The notes: generated from the sequence alone by a model not told the origin. DNA of 64,000 nucleotides from Henricia sp. BOLD:AAB3569 (GCA_037783545.1 JBBELK010000009.1:2666001-2730000), one strand, 5' to 3'. Numbered from the stretch's first letter, positions 11,201 to 26,200 are shown. A program made the numbers and translations.

Positions 11201-14200
11201 TCGTTTGGTTGTTTCATTTATTGTTGGTGCACGATTAGGAACCATACCTATAGAGCTTCTGCACCGGCGGCCATGACAGGGGGCAGGTTTTCTTATTTAA
11301 ATGATGTAACAATAGAACCACAAAGCACCTTCTCATGCATGACGCACGGTGACAATGTGACTGCCCCCTGTCATGGCCGCCGTGCAAAGGCTCTATTATT
11401 GCGTTCATCACTCAAACATAGTTAAAGGAGCGTGTTTCGATTTTTCCCAGAAATGAATTTCGTTTTAACCTAACAATCATATAAAATACATCCCCCAAAT
11501 ACTATCCACGGGAAAATAACAAGAATATTGCAATCCCCAATTTGGATGTGGAAGCAAAAAGGTTGGTGTAATTACTGTACTACGCCCATGCAGATAAATT
11601 GTTTGCAGGCTGTTTACCAACGTTCTTCTCTATGCCCTTATTTCAGGAATCTGTATAAGAAGTTTAATTTTGTAAATGATATATTGCGGGCTTTTAATCA
11701 TCAAATTAATAATCAAGTTAGTGATATTAAGGGGTACCGTGCACCGTGCACTAGAAATGGGTAGGCCTATATATAGCCAAAACCAACTTGAACCTTTGTA
11801 CCGGATATTCCATTCAATAGTGTGTGCCCAGTGTGCTGGTAAAAGGCCTAGCATTCCAGCTAGTATATAAATACAATATTTGCAAAAGGGATTGTGTTAT
11901 GGATACCGAAAATTTCAGCTTTTTTTCTTCACGAGCTACCATGTTATGAGAATGGCTCAAGCTATGAATTTAAAGGAGCGTGTTCAGATTTTCCCCACAA
12001 AATAGATTATGTTTTTACCTAAGAATAATATAAAAAACTTCCCCAAAGTATGCCTACTATCCATGGAAAGAAAACAGGAAATTTGCAATCTCCAATTCGG
12101 ATGTGGAAGCAGAAATGTTGGTGTAATTACTGCACTGCTTTATGGAACCAGAAGAATTAAGCCACCCTGACACTTGCCCGATTTTTGTCACCGCAATGCC
12201 GCGCAATGCGTCGTGGCAAGGCGTGCCATTTCGGTGGTACGCAGCGTAGCGTAGCGTGAAGACTTGTTCGCGCCCTGTACACGCGTAAGTTACGCACTGT
12301 CTACGCAGCACGACCAAAAATGGGCCGCATTGGCACGCAATGGCACGACCTGTTTACGCATAAGTTAAAGGCCCTGTAGATGATCTGTTTTGGAGCGATT
12401 CTGCGAATAAAACCATTATAAATCAAAAGAAAGACATCAACAAACTCATCCGAAGAAATTTCAGCTTTATACCACGTTTAAAAAAAACATGAAAATCCAT
12501 ATGCGTTTTCCTGGTCTTGGCGGGGTGTTTCAAATATTCGTTCTCAGTTGATCGGGTACTATATGTGGCTTGCGTCATGCACTCTGTGGGCGCACATCAT
12601 ATACTGCGTGTGCGCGCGATCCATAAAAATGCATCGCGTTGGAACACGCACACGGAATACACAGCGCCCATGCATTTTGGACCGCGTAGATGCGAACCAA
12701 AAATAAGTAAATCGTTTGCAAACGATCTAAATAATTTCATCTTTACGGATTATTTCTGGTAAAATTACATTATTTTGAGCGAAAACCTTTCATTGGATAG
12801 TTGCGATTAATTCAATCTTTACTTTCAGAACGTTTTCCCTGTAAACTCGTCAATTACTTTTTGGGGTCATTGCAAATGATACACTGGGCCTTAAAGTATT
12901 GTTTGCGCATTGTTCACGTCTACCGTACCACATCCCGCAATGTCCCCCACGGCACGCACTGACACGCATTGACACGCACCGACGCGTCGGCAGTGTTCGC
13001 GCCGAGTTCACGCATGGTTCACGCAAGTGGCATGCACATGGCAGAACACAAGAAAAAAATGCGTGCCGAATTTTGGAACATTTCAAAATTCTCTCGACGA
13101 CATGGCACGCACCCCCGCACCCTTCACACACTCCTCACGCTCGTTCCCGAAGACTTTAATCATTGGCACGCCGAAGTGCGTGGCATTGCGGGAAATTTAT
13201 TTAACATGGTGCACCTCAACGAGATTACACAGCACAAAATGGCGGTCGGGTTGGCGTAGTGGTTCTTTTCCCGCCTTTCACCTCTGACGTCCCGGGTTCG
13301 ATTCCTGCAGTATACGGTCGTGTATGTGGATTGGGTACTTTGCAGTCCCAACTTGACCGCGTGGGTTTTCGCCCGGGGATTTCTCTGCGAGAGTTTTCTC
13401 CCACTTCTAAAACTGCATCTCCTTCTTTGTTATCTGAAGTTGACAACAAAGTAAAGTTAAAGCATACCGCGTATGCCTGTAGACCGTATCGAATAGCCGC
13501 CATTTAGTGGGCACCTGCAGTTTTGTTACTTAAACCATTCAACAATGGAAGCGCAATATGTGCAACCGTGCATGTCCTCAAGGATCAGGAACAAAGAAAC
13601 TGTCCTACGAAATGGCGGCTATTCTATACGGTCTATAGACGATGTGCCCTCTGGCGTCACAGCAAACTAAAACCTACTTAAACCGTTCAACAATGGAAGT
13701 ACAATATGTGCAACCATGCATGTCCTAAATGAACAAAGAAACTGCCCCACGAAATGGCGGCTATTCGATACGGTCTATAAGAATATAGTTGTCGAAGATG
13801 TCAACAGAGACTGCGCAAGCGCGAAGACATTTTCAAAGGCCCTTTTCTTTACAACTATAACCTTGGCTACTCCTTGGCAACCACCAATCTAAATCACCAG
13901 CACGCGGCGAGTGGAGGCGGTATGAACGAGCCATTTGCTCGCTCAAGTGAAGATGTGATAAATTTCGGCTTTTCACTCCATAGGCAGAACGGATATTGTG
14001 CTTCGATTGGCCTTGCGCTGATGACGATTGTAAACTTTAATTACGGGCAGGCCTCGACCAATCCTTAGTGCGGCAATATTTTTTCATACAATTAAGGTGA
14101 CAGTTTTGAAAAACAAATTGCATGACTATGATACTGAGCCAGAATCTTATTGCATTTAATCAATGGATAGCTTTGGTTGTCGGTAACCGAAGCCATTTAT

Positions 14201-17200
14201 TAGCCTTTTGCGCGCGTGCTTCGCTTGCATGAATAGCGTCTGGTGTACCGACGTACTTCCTTTCACATGCACACTTAGTATCCACTTGACCAGACTATTT
14301 TTTTGTTGCTATGTGGTACACGCGGCAGGTGTGGAGTTCAGAATCAATACCGTGCTCACTGTAGGAGGGAATGGCAGAAAGCAACCAGACTCTTGGTTGC
14401 ACCACGAAACAACCACTATGAACAACTAACAATGGAAATTGGGCACACACCATTGTTAATAACAATGGTTTGTGCCCAATTTCCATTGTTAGTTGCTCAT
14501 AGTGAACAGCGTATGTTGCTTTGTAGATTGCACCCCCATTTAAAAGTGAAAAATTCGGGGCGCCAGTCAATATCAGGGGCGTCGGCTAGGAAAGGGGTGG
14601 GGGTTGCGAGGGTGAGGGGGAGGGGGGGGGGGGGGGGGTGGGGGGGGGGGAGGGGGGGGGGGGGTGGAGTGCGGACGCTAGCCGCATGGAGTTCCACTTC
14701 GCCCATTTTTTTAAATATATAATTTTTATTAAACGATACCAGCAATAGACGGATCTCCGCTGTCAAAAACGGTGGATTGATTGAAACGTATGCCAAATTG
14801 AAGACAATTTGATGGAGAGCTGGAGATGAAAGACGGCACCCCCTTCCCCTCCCCGTTGATGAGCGTCTTCTCACCGATCATCCAAGTTGACAATCTCGGC
14901 TTGTCAGGAGTTGGAATTCCGCTTTCATGAAAATCGCACTCCACATGACCAAACCAACATATACGCTTTTGATTATTCAAATGTGACACGCAAATGGCTA
15001 ATTCTAGCTCCGGTCGCGAAAACACGACCCAGGTATCTTCCGAGATTTCAAACAACGCATTTCAAACAACTGCATGCGTTTAATCACTACCCGGGTACAG
15101 GGTCAATAATTCAGCTATATGATACATTTAGGAGGAACACTATCCATGTAATTTGCAGTTTCAATCTCATTTTATTGATTACTCGAGTGATTATAATACG
15201 CAAGGCTAAATTGATGACACATTCCGAACTGAATTAAATTTTCCCGTTTTAATTTCACGACGGCAAATGACGCAAAAACGAGATTCATCGTACTTGCTTT
15301 GTGTCAATGTGCTAAACCGTGAATGGTCATCAACACTGTTTGCTCGCTTAAAGGGCATGATAACTGTTTTACTTATTGGAATTTGTCATTGGCTGTATTG
15401 TGCTTAGTTGTAATACAAAATGGCAGGTTTCTCAAAATGTATAGCGTTTTTGCGATGAAACTCTTCTGTTGTCGTTCCTAAGTTACATGCATGGTATGCA
15501 GTGGTATGTATTCTTATTCTAGAAAAAATAATAGATGAAGTTTGACTAATATATTAGACAAAAACGGCCATCATTCTGCATAGAAGTTTCAAAAGTAAAA
15601 AAAGTGGGGTCCGGATAATTTCTTATCATTTTTTAATTTTTATAGTTGGGAGACACCTGAGAGTTATTTTTTTTCCGTAAAAGGGAGACATCGTCAAATT
15701 GAGGTGTCTCCCTAATTATTTTTCTATATTTTAGAAGCGTTATTTTGAAATGTAAAAAAAAGTGTTTTTAGATAAGGGTCTAATTAAGAAATATTTCAGA
15801 TTTCAGCTTTGTAGCCGGGGAAAGTTGAGTTAGGTGACAGAAAAGGTTTGTACATGTAAGTCTATAGAATTGTCTCCCAAGTTACATTGAGTCAGAGTAA
15901 TTATATTTAACATTTTAAATTATATAATTTTAATAATTTAAATTTTAAAGGCAGTAGGCCTTTACATGATTGGTATCTCGAAAATCAGAAATATACACAA
16001 TATAAACATGATGATTGTGGAAAACTTCCCCTGAAATGGTTTTGTCTAAAGTGCTATATTCTTTGAGAACGAAAATTCAATTCGCCCCAAAACCATTTCG
16101 CCCAAGTCTGCTCAACAAATTTGTAGGTTCAATGGCAACACCAAGGTAAAAGTCAAGTCAAAAATACTGACTGCCTTCAGTTCAATCAACCCGCGTTGCC
16201 TTCGGTTTTGGCCTTTGTCAATATGCATCCAATGAATTTAGATTTTCCGCTTTTAAAACAGGATCTTAGGCCTTTAAAACAGGATCTAAGGCATGTTTAA
16301 TCCAATTAGAGATTGGATTAGGATCAGATCCATTGTTATTGTTAGATTTTAAGGCGGTCCCAAACGAATTGAACATTTGATCGTCCATCGAATGTTCGAA
16401 TAGCATTTTACCATTTCGCGCCCAAACCACTTGGCCCACAAGTGCCATTTCGCCCTGAATCATTTCGTCCAAACACTACATCGCCCAAATGCTACTTCGC
16501 CTCCAAACCACTGTGTGCACAGGCCGTGGTTCAGGGCGAAATGGTTCGGGGCGAAGTGGTTTTGGGGCGAAATGACTGCAAACCCTTTTTTGACTGTTTT
16601 CTCAAAAGTTAGACGAAGTATACGGAGCCGGTTTTTGCTCAGGTTGGATTTAATCACACAGGGGGATGAAACTATTTGTAACAGTTTACCAATCATGTAG
16701 GCCTAGCCTATATATAGGCCTACTATCTTTAAATTAAATTACTGGTAATGTTTTAGTATAGGCCTACTATTTTCCAGTTATTTTCGCACTAACTCGAAGT
16801 ACTTGAAAGTTCGAAGTACTTGAAAGTGACTTTAATTTCGTCCAAAATTTCCTTCTTCTCAATTATTTTCGATTTCACAAAAGAAGCGTTTGAATAGGCC
16901 GACGTCCTCATATTTTTGTTGTCTCAATCGGAGACGGCGTTGGGTCAAAAAAGCATTTTCCCATTCAATATAGCGCTTTTAAGTCATTCAGTTTTGTTAA
17001 TTTTCTTGGTGAAGATGATAAAAACAAGTTAGTGCGCTCCTTTCCTTTTTATTGTGAACTTTTATGCTTTTGGGAAAAAAAGTTTAAAGTAGGTGTAGGC
17101 CTATGGTGTTTTCTAATAATCATGCTGGGAGAAAAAATGCGCCTCCTTTCCAGTTCCTCTTGTTTTTCTGTCTTGACTGCATCTCCCAGTGTTTCTCCAG

Positions 17201-20200
17201 CTCTGTTTCCCCAACATTAATCAGTTTTTAAACAAAAATTAAAATTTGTTGGGCGAAGCGTGATGTTCAATGCTAATTATAGCAACAGTTATATGCATAA
17301 TGTTATATGCACAATCAGTCGGAAAACTGGCACCCGCAAACTCATTGTATACTACTAAAATTAAGGGAGAGACGGACGGAGAAGGCCATCTATTTCGCAA
17401 TTAATTCAATGATCGATTAAACCTTTTGTGAAAAAAATGGTTGTCACGGCAATCAATGACGCTGCTGCTGTAAATTTACAAATACAGCTTTTTCGCCGAA
17501 GAAACGAGGCCCTTCGGGGAAAATACGCATAGTCTCTGTTCCTTGCTCTATGGTGAGTGGGAGGCCCGCTTCAGACACGAAACGCGAGGGAATCGTCCGC
17601 CCGTAATTTTGAAAGGGCGACCTCTATTGTTAGTAAATTGGTATTGCACGTTACCCAGACGTCTTACGTGATAAAACATGCGATGGTCAGATTTCATTCC
17701 GACTTACCGGGAATTTTGACATGTTTGTCAACAACAGACTTGGCTGGTCGTGTTGTTTTTCGACAGTTTGTGACCATCATGATAAAGCGGGACTACGGCC
17801 GGAAATTTCTACGATTGATGCTGATGCACCATTAGGCGGAGCATTATAAGGCACGTCAAAATGTTGTATTTGTGGCCATTTTGAGGACGAAATCTCTTGT
17901 TTTCTTTGGCATTCCAAAGTTTCGAAACTCGCCCCGGCCGGCCGGCGCGAGTTTCGAAACTCGCCCCGGCCGGCCGGCTTGGCTGGGTACCTGTGCCCTG
18001 AGGCTGAGCAAGGGCAGGCACTTAATAACACTTGCTCCATCCTTCGGAAGGGATGTAAAGCCGTTGGTCCAGTGTGTTACTAGTATCGGTAACGCACTTT
18101 GAAGATCCCAGAGTATATTTCGTGAATGCCAAGGGGATTCCCGGTACATGTTTCCTCACGCTTGCGAGCGACAGTGCAATGGGTGCTTTTAAGGAATCCT
18201 TGGTTTCAGTACCAGAAAAAAGTGTTCCAACTAACCCCCTCATTTTGTAGCTTTGTACTAGGCCTATAGCCTACCTTATAATACTCAAAAACTAGTCAAG
18301 TGAATCTATGAACATCATTAGCATAATGCAACATTTCTGTGAAATAAAATACTCGGAAGGGAGATTGGGGGAAACAATTGATAGTGCATAATAGCAACAT
18401 ATGAGTGGCATGATTTCATTAAAATAACTACAGCCGTGGAAGAAACTATCAATGTTTCAACATACCGACTGTTCCAACTAACCCCACTCCCCTACTTGCA
18501 ATTTTAAATTTGTTCTGATTTTGGTTTATTGCAGTTTGGCCTATTTGGAGGTCTCATTTGGACTAACTATGGTAAGTGAAACTTGGCAAATTTTTGACTT
18601 AGCGGCTGTCCAATGTTGTAAACATTTTCACAGTTTTACAGAGAGTAGTATTTTTCAAGACGCCCCTCCCTCCCCCAAAATACTACTTACATGTATCAAC
18701 TTTTTTTTTCACTACCATGAAATGTCAACATTCCCCACCCCCCTCCCCCCACCCCCCTCCCCCCACCCCCCTCCCCCCACCCCCCTCCCCCCACCCCCTC
18801 CCCCCACCCCCCTCCCCCCCACCCCCTCCCCCCACCCCCCTCCCCCCACCCCCCTCCCCCCACCCCCCCTCCCCCCACCCCCCCTCCCCCCACCCCCCTC
18901 CCCCCACCCCCCTCTCCCCACCCCCCTCTCCCCACCCCTCTCCCCACCCCTCTTCCCACCCCTCTCCCCACCCCTCTTCTTATGCTTTGTAGAATCGATT
19001 ATTCACTTCACACATCCTACTTGCTACCCATTTCCCATTTCCCATTTCCTGGACTGGATTGATCTTTTATATGAAGCTTTTAAAATAGATAGATTTAAAA
19101 TTTGTCTAAAAGACGGAATGAGAGATGACGTCAACAACGTAAACAAAACCACGACGCGCACAGGTTCATGGGATTGTTTGGAGTACTCTAATGAAATGCC
19201 CTATGGGGTATAGTGTTGGTCCGTGAATTCGACGTCGTAGGCGCTTCCTTAAAGTAAAAAATATTTGCCGAAAATAATCCAGAGACTCTTTCGGAGGTGG
19301 CTCTAGTACCGGGGACTAACTGCATCCCACTCAGTTAAAGAACGCGATAAAAACTGCAGTGAGTTTGACGTACTCAACACAAACACAATGAGCACCGGTT
19401 CGACGAGTACTCCATTTAAGCCCATCATGCTTTGCACAGAGAGCGTTTCATTTCACATGCAGAGTATTGACATACTGCAGGTACCATAGTGGCCCTCATA
19501 ATTTCAAGATTTATGTACAAAGTCATTATCGCCAAATTAATTGATCCAAAGGAAAATATGTTACTGGACTTCAATATATCTATATCATTCAAGATGGCAA
19601 CAGGCTGTTTAGCAATACCCGTTACTTCACCAGTTTTTTAATATGTTGTATGTTGGGCTTTGCCAAGCTTATGTGCACCCACAAATTTCATTCTAGAAAT
19701 TGGTGTAAATTGGTTTAAAATCTGTAGAGATATGGTTACTTAAAGTCAGTTAAAATTCTAAAATTCTGGTTGACATATTCACATTATTTTGCAACATCCC
19801 TGTTACCCTTTTTGGGTAAGTTTATCTCTTTTTTTGTTTTGAAAAGCATTTGTACCCCAAATATACCCCTAATATAATCTAACTCTACTAAACTGCCATG
19901 TACATCTACCTGCAGGAAAAGACTGTACCGGTACCAACCACAGTCAGTGCAGGCCTGACGTCACCTGTCGCACCGTACCCTGGTCCTGTAACAACACGGA
20001 GCCGGGGCCGACCGTAGAACCCACGGAGCCGACCGTAGGAACCACTGCTGAATACCCTAGCCGCACGTGCTGTGCGCATCTTGGTACATGCGATGGAAAC
20101 ATTGAGGTATGCTCTTCTGTTTCATTTTTTTCCGAAAGCATAGTTAGCATACTTGTTAGTAATTGTAATACACTGTAATATACAAATAATGAATGTTTAT

Positions 20201-23200
20201 GAGTGCAATAGTACAGATAAACAAATTCAGTGTTTTTCGCCTTGTAAAATAAAACATTGAATCTGTCATCGATTTAAATTATTCCTTCTATTGCACAAAT
20301 TTTAAACATTTATTAGTTGATTTATAAAACACCCGAAATTCAAAAAATTCTCGTCATCTGAACTTACAAATTGGCATTGAATCGCCCGTCATTTGTGTCT
20401 GGTGAGCAACTGGCTAGCGCTAGCTCCCGAAAAATGTGCCCGCTTTAATACGTGTAACCGAGTCGGTGTACAATAAAAAAATTCAGGACAACAGAGGGCA
20501 TTCAAACCAACAGGTATACATTTGATTTAAGTAATAAATTTATTTACATGGACACTTCAATTTTTATCAATTTTTAGCTCAATGTGCAGAGGTATTTTCA
20601 CAAATGCAGAAAGTTAAAAAAGATTACAAAACGGCACTATCAAACGATACTGTAACTTATAGGTGTTAAATGACACTCAACTAGCAGAAACTTAGCAGCA
20701 CTACGGCTCGAGCACAGCCCGAAAGGCAGTGTCACGGGCAGTCAGGACAGACAGAACTCACTAGACCCACAAAGACCACTCTCTTATATCAGGTGTACAG
20801 TCATGGTGAATAATAAACAACATTATATACCTCATGCGTAGATTCCTGTCATCTGATTGGTTAAAAGTGGGGGCATTGAATCGGCTAGACCCGGCGCGTA
20901 TATGCCCACAGGGCAATAGTCTTTGCCATGCCCCGGGCATAGTCATTTAGCGGGTTCCGGACGCGCGCATTACATGTGTTAGCATAGCTGTGCACCAACT
21001 ATGCAGCTGGGCGCTCACGTAAACATTCATCAGGACGGTAATGGCGGAATCTCGACGTCTGTCGTAGATCATGAAGTCCTTAAGAAAGTAAGAGTAGTGG
21101 CCTACAGTGAAAACTGTGTCAGGTGAAATGTGCTACTAAAGTGCCAGGTGATTATGCTACAAATGTTTGCTGTAAATATACAACTTTTCCGCCGTAGACC
21201 AGCTTCCGAAATCGAAACTCGAAGGACCACTGTCATGACTGTATGATGTATCGTTACTTTTAACCAACCAGATGACAAAAATCTACACATTCGGTATATA
21301 AAACAAATATTGACTGCTGTTTATTCGGGTCATGGTTAAGATTATAGGCCCTCGGTGATCTCGAAGCCATGACTATGCCCCTCGGCTTCCGCCTCGGGGC
21401 ATAGTCATGGCTTCGAGATCACCTTGGGCCTATAATCTTAACCATGCCCCTCATTGCAGTCAATATTTGTATAATACATACTGTACCAGGAGGACATACC
21501 AGAAATACAAAAGAATTCCACAGCACAAATACCCTTGAATGATCGGTATGTGCATTTTTAAAAGATAAAACCAAATGGCTACACTGGGGCTGAACTGTGA
21601 CCGACCATGCATGAATGTAGGTCCGGTCACACACGCAATGTGTAGATCGACAGAATAACGCATGGCAGCCCTCCATCCACTGTGTACAGCCTTCCATACT
21701 TTTTGCGCGTAATACGTAGATATATCATGGCACTTCGGTGAATATTCCACATGCATTGTTGATATACAACGGTCACGATTTGTTATACCGAATAATAAAC
21801 GACACTTGACCGACAACACACCAATCAGATGATGGGGATTTATTCGTGTGTTTTTAAAATAAGAATATGCCCAGAGTAAATTAAGGACTTGCTTAATCAA
21901 TACATATTTCTTTTCTTTGTTACATGTACAAGAAAAATACAAATACACAACAATATTTAAAATTTTATCAGCTGGCAATGTCCATATTTTTATTTATTAG
22001 CACAATCACATAATTACTCAATGGCAGTACTACGGTACACTATACTCACAATAAGTTGGGGATATTGTGGGGTGTACGCAGATATTTTATTGAGGGTGTG
22101 CATTCCGCTTGAATGATTTTGTATACAATTAGACAATTGCATCTGCATGACAGACACACCTTGTCACAGGAATAGACTATGTAAGTTGACCTCGCGAACG
22201 TACGAGACCGCGCGAGACCACTCTTATTTCCGGGCACAAGACCCTATCTCTTCAAGGCACGTCGCGAGCGAAATTCTTGGATTATTTTGTTCACGCAGGT
22301 TTTTGTAAACTCAGACTGCCCAAAACGCGTATCTCTAAATAAAATCTTGCATTCCAATTGATGAAGTGGGATATATAATCAAAAATAAGCAATCGAATTG
22401 TAAAAATTCACGATCTTTTCTGAGCCGACAAGTCAATCTTTGAAGATCGTAAACTACATGCAGCAAAAGATATGCAACACGCACAGCAGCCGACGTACGT
22501 AGCCTACATACAGACCTCGCTAGCGATAGGCGAAACGCCATCCACCAAAAGTAGAGCTTGCAGACTTTTTTTTTTTTTAGAGTGCCCAAGATCGAAGCAT
22601 TCATTTTCACATGAATTCACACTTGGGTCATCCATTCCAAATTGGATGAAGAATATGCTAGCAGAGAAATTTATTCAGGTCACGAAATTTTAATCAATTT
22701 TTATCGTTTTTAGAGATAATTATGCATGTATTATATATTGTAAAAAAACATTTTAGTTACCCGAATCACTTTCGGGTCGGTTGTATACTTAAGATTGGAC
22801 AGACAAATTTATATACAAAAAAACAAAATCTCGCCCGTGTTATAGGAATAGGCGTTTTAGTCGTGTTGTGCCCGGAAGCTCAGATTTGACCTTCGCCGCG
22901 AGACCTACATAGTCTATAGGTGAAAACAATCATTTGAAAAAAAATGGAAAAGCCTGATTTCAAGTTTGCTCTTTGACGGTCCTTTTTGCCTGCAGGTGGC
23001 TGGTTGGGTCAACGTGCGCAACACCAGCATTGAGCTTGACAGCATTGCCTACACAGCAGAGTGGTTGGACACGTTCGTCACCGAAGGAAATAGCACCAGC
23101 CCAGTCATCATCAAGGTAAACCATGCTCAAGGTGCTGTTAAAATATTACCCCTGGTCATTGGGCTCAAGTCCTTCGGAAGGGATGTAAAGCCGTTGGTCC

Positions 23201-26200
23201 AGTGTGTTAGGTAATGGAAACGCACTCTAAAGATCCCAGAGCATTCTTTCGTGAAGAGCAAGGGGGATCATCCCCGGTGTCTCTGGCTATTTCTAATTCT
23301 AATTCTTCATGGGTTTCCTCACGCTTGCGAGTGACAGTGCAATGAGCACTATTGAGGAATCCTTGGTATGAATACCAGAAAGAAATAATAATAATAATAA
23401 GTCTGTCGGTCGCACATCCTGGTACTTTTTTGACCTGATGTCATAATGCCTTTATATATAGGCATAGCACCGTGACTGGAGTGAAAACAAAATCGTTCGT
23501 GCTTAGATACATGTACAATGGGACAATGGCCTTGTTACTTCACTTGTCACCATGGGCACACCGTTGTTTTCACTCCAGCCCTACCGGATGTGACCGGCAC
23601 CGACTGACGGAATGTCATTTCTTAATTCTCCTCAATTCCCTGGGGAGCATGCAGTCCCATGCAGCTTACGGTATGTGCACAGAGACTAATCAAATATCAG
23701 CTTTCATTACCCTCGCAGGTAGGCATTTTTTCTGGGTGAGAATTTATGGCAAAGTGCCTTACTCAAGGGCACACACACTATGGACGGGTTGTAAAAGTAT
23801 ACTCTTAATGGTTACAGCATTTTGCTCCGTATGATTTTGTGGATCAGAAATCGAGCGGAAACTAGTTTCTTGGCTTTTTGTACGTCTACTCTGCCTCATA
23901 GCTCATTTGGTAGAGCATCTGCCCAACATGTCGGAGGTCTCCGTTTCGAATGCATATGAGGGCCATATCATTTTTCTCTCATCACATATTTTGATATTTA
24001 GGGTTCCACTTGACGCAGGAGGATGTTAAAACATTCTGGCAATGTATAATTACTAGGGGTGGTTGACTCGAAGTGTTGCAAAGTATGATCTTTTGGTGTA
24101 AAGATTTATACAAATCAGTATTTATGGTGCTTGACCAGTGGCCAATTTCATGGCACTGTTTAGCAGCCGATTTTATGCTTACTGAGGCTCCGGTTGTTTC
24201 ATGGAGATCGTAACTTTAAGCACTGCTGAACAATTGCTAGCTTCAGGGGCAAAATTTGCTGAATACTAGTGACGCAACAATGCCCGTTTCCAAGCACGCA
24301 CATGCTTAAGCACTCTGCGGCTGTGAAATAGCCTTAACGTTAGCACAACTTTTCTGCTACAGTAAGCACACGTTTTCATCTAACGTTTAAGCAGCGCTAT
24401 GAAATTGGCCCCTGGTCTTAATGCCCGTTTCCAAGCACGCACATGCTTAAGCACGCTGCAGCTGTGAAATAGCTTTTACGTTAGCACCACTTTTTAACAG
24501 TAAGCACACGTTTTCAGCTAGCGTTTAAGCAGCGCCATGAAATTGGCCCCTGGTCTTAATTTTGGCAAAATCGTTTTTTTTCTTCAAAAAATAATCCTGC
24601 CATAATGCCATTTTTGTTACCTGAACCAGTCGGCTTACGCTGGATCCTGGAGCACCCTGAAACAAGCTGATATGAAATTTCCTGCTCAGATGTTCGTTGC
24701 TGAACCTACCAACAGCTGCACTACAGAGGGTGTACCCAAATGGCCTGAATGGTATCAAGTTACAATTAATGTCATCGCCAACGAAGGTTCGGACAGCAGT
24801 AAGTAGTTGGGTCTTTCCACAGTAAAGGGGACATTTTGGCAACGCAGACAGTATTTTCGAGGAAATACCTTTGTCTGGTCTCAATATAAAAACAAAAAAG
24901 TTTAAGTTGTTCTAAAGAGATAATTAGGCCCAAAAAGGGTTACAAATAGTGTGACAACATGCCTTTCTAAAAACCCTTTGTACAAATTTCCAATATACGC
25001 TCGTAACCGGGAGGGACACTTGTGTTATATTTTAGGCCATGCAGCTGTGCTGTATTTTGAATAAATACTGAGCATCATGCACTCGTGTTTGGAACATTTT
25101 CCATGATGTGCATATTACGTATGGATACCTGATGGCATTTATTACGCAGTTGTATTTCTTCTACGAAGGTGGCTATCTGTCGTAAGCTTGTGCCGGTAGA
25201 CGATAATATCGAATCACGCGGTATTAAATTTTAGCCGGTATAAATATCGTCTGGTTTTTGGAATACCGAGATATCGCGAATAAACGGTACTGAAATATTC
25301 ACCGCGATATTTGCAGGCACAACATGACTTTGTCATATTTCATTGCCTGCATTAACTTGTAAATTGCTCCTACCTGTGCCTGAGAAAGTCACGGCACAGC
25401 TTTATGTTTTGTGGAAAACTAATGCCAAAATCATAGACGCACGGCCGCTAAGCCATTGCACGCAGTGAGGCCTACAGGTTTGACTTTATCTACTTTTCCT
25501 TCCACATACATTGTTCTGCATTGTCTTTATACACCATAAATAATGTCCAATTGTCTACTACAAGGGATTAGAAAATGTCCGCGGCCCGGTGATGCTTTTT
25601 CGGCAGCGATGTGCCTTCTCACCGGGCGGCTTATATTATGGTATTTTTGTTCAAATAATGACGATATTATCGAATACCGCGATATTTCTCAGACGATATA
25701 CCGCATTGAACAATTTCAATACCAGCAAAAGCTTAATCTGTCAGAATGGTATATTCATTGTAGCTGGTTAATTTTGGTTTTTGCCAAACATAAACTTAAA
25801 CCGACCAACATTTCTGGGCCAACAAATGTATTATAATTTTTTTCCATATATTCCCAGCTTTAGATGTGGAGGATGAGCGACCCAAGGACTGCCTATGTGA
25901 CGTTGATTGGCAGTGCAAGGCCAACCTCTGCTGGGTGGAGACCAAAAACGTATCAGAAGGAGGCTCCTTGTTGTCCAAAACAGATAGCTCGCTTGGTAAG
26001 ACTGCTTAGAAAATTAAAGGCAGTATACATGATTGGTATTTCGAAAATCAGAAATTTTCATAGATTTAAGCCTAACTTACACAATATAAACATGACCGTA
26101 GAAAACTTCCCCTGAAATGGTTTTGTCTGAAGTGCTATAGTCTTTGAGAAATGAGTAAAACAATTAGTTTTCGTCTCATAAAACGAAAATTCAATTCGCC

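Noticed and set aside
12899-13287. Overlapping Arg/His-rich frames of about 90 codons
   Set aside because: They result from the GGCACGC-rich repeat and a SINE head.
14303-14874. Overlapping Gly/Arg-rich and Pro-rich open frames on both strands
   Set aside because: They run through a G-tract and a palindrome; low-complexity artefact.
18521-19213. 230-codon open frame, very Pro-rich, that includes exon 2
   Set aside because: Its length comes from the C-rich minisatellite. Only the 37-bp exon 2 part joins the receptor frame, and it has its own donor at 18572.
21460-21978. 172-codon open frame on the minus strand
   Set aside because: It overlaps the hairpin at 21290-21480, has no recognisable domain and no supporting neighbours. 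It could be a remnant of a mobile element but I cannot support it.
22472-22693. Possible extra receptor exon before exon 4
   Set aside because: No acceptor/donor pair gives a frame that joins exon 3 (phase 0) to exon 4 (phase 0) with sensible sequence, and the direct join works.
24525-24884. 119-codon minus-strand frame
   Set aside because: Antisense shadow of exon 5 plus flanking repeat.
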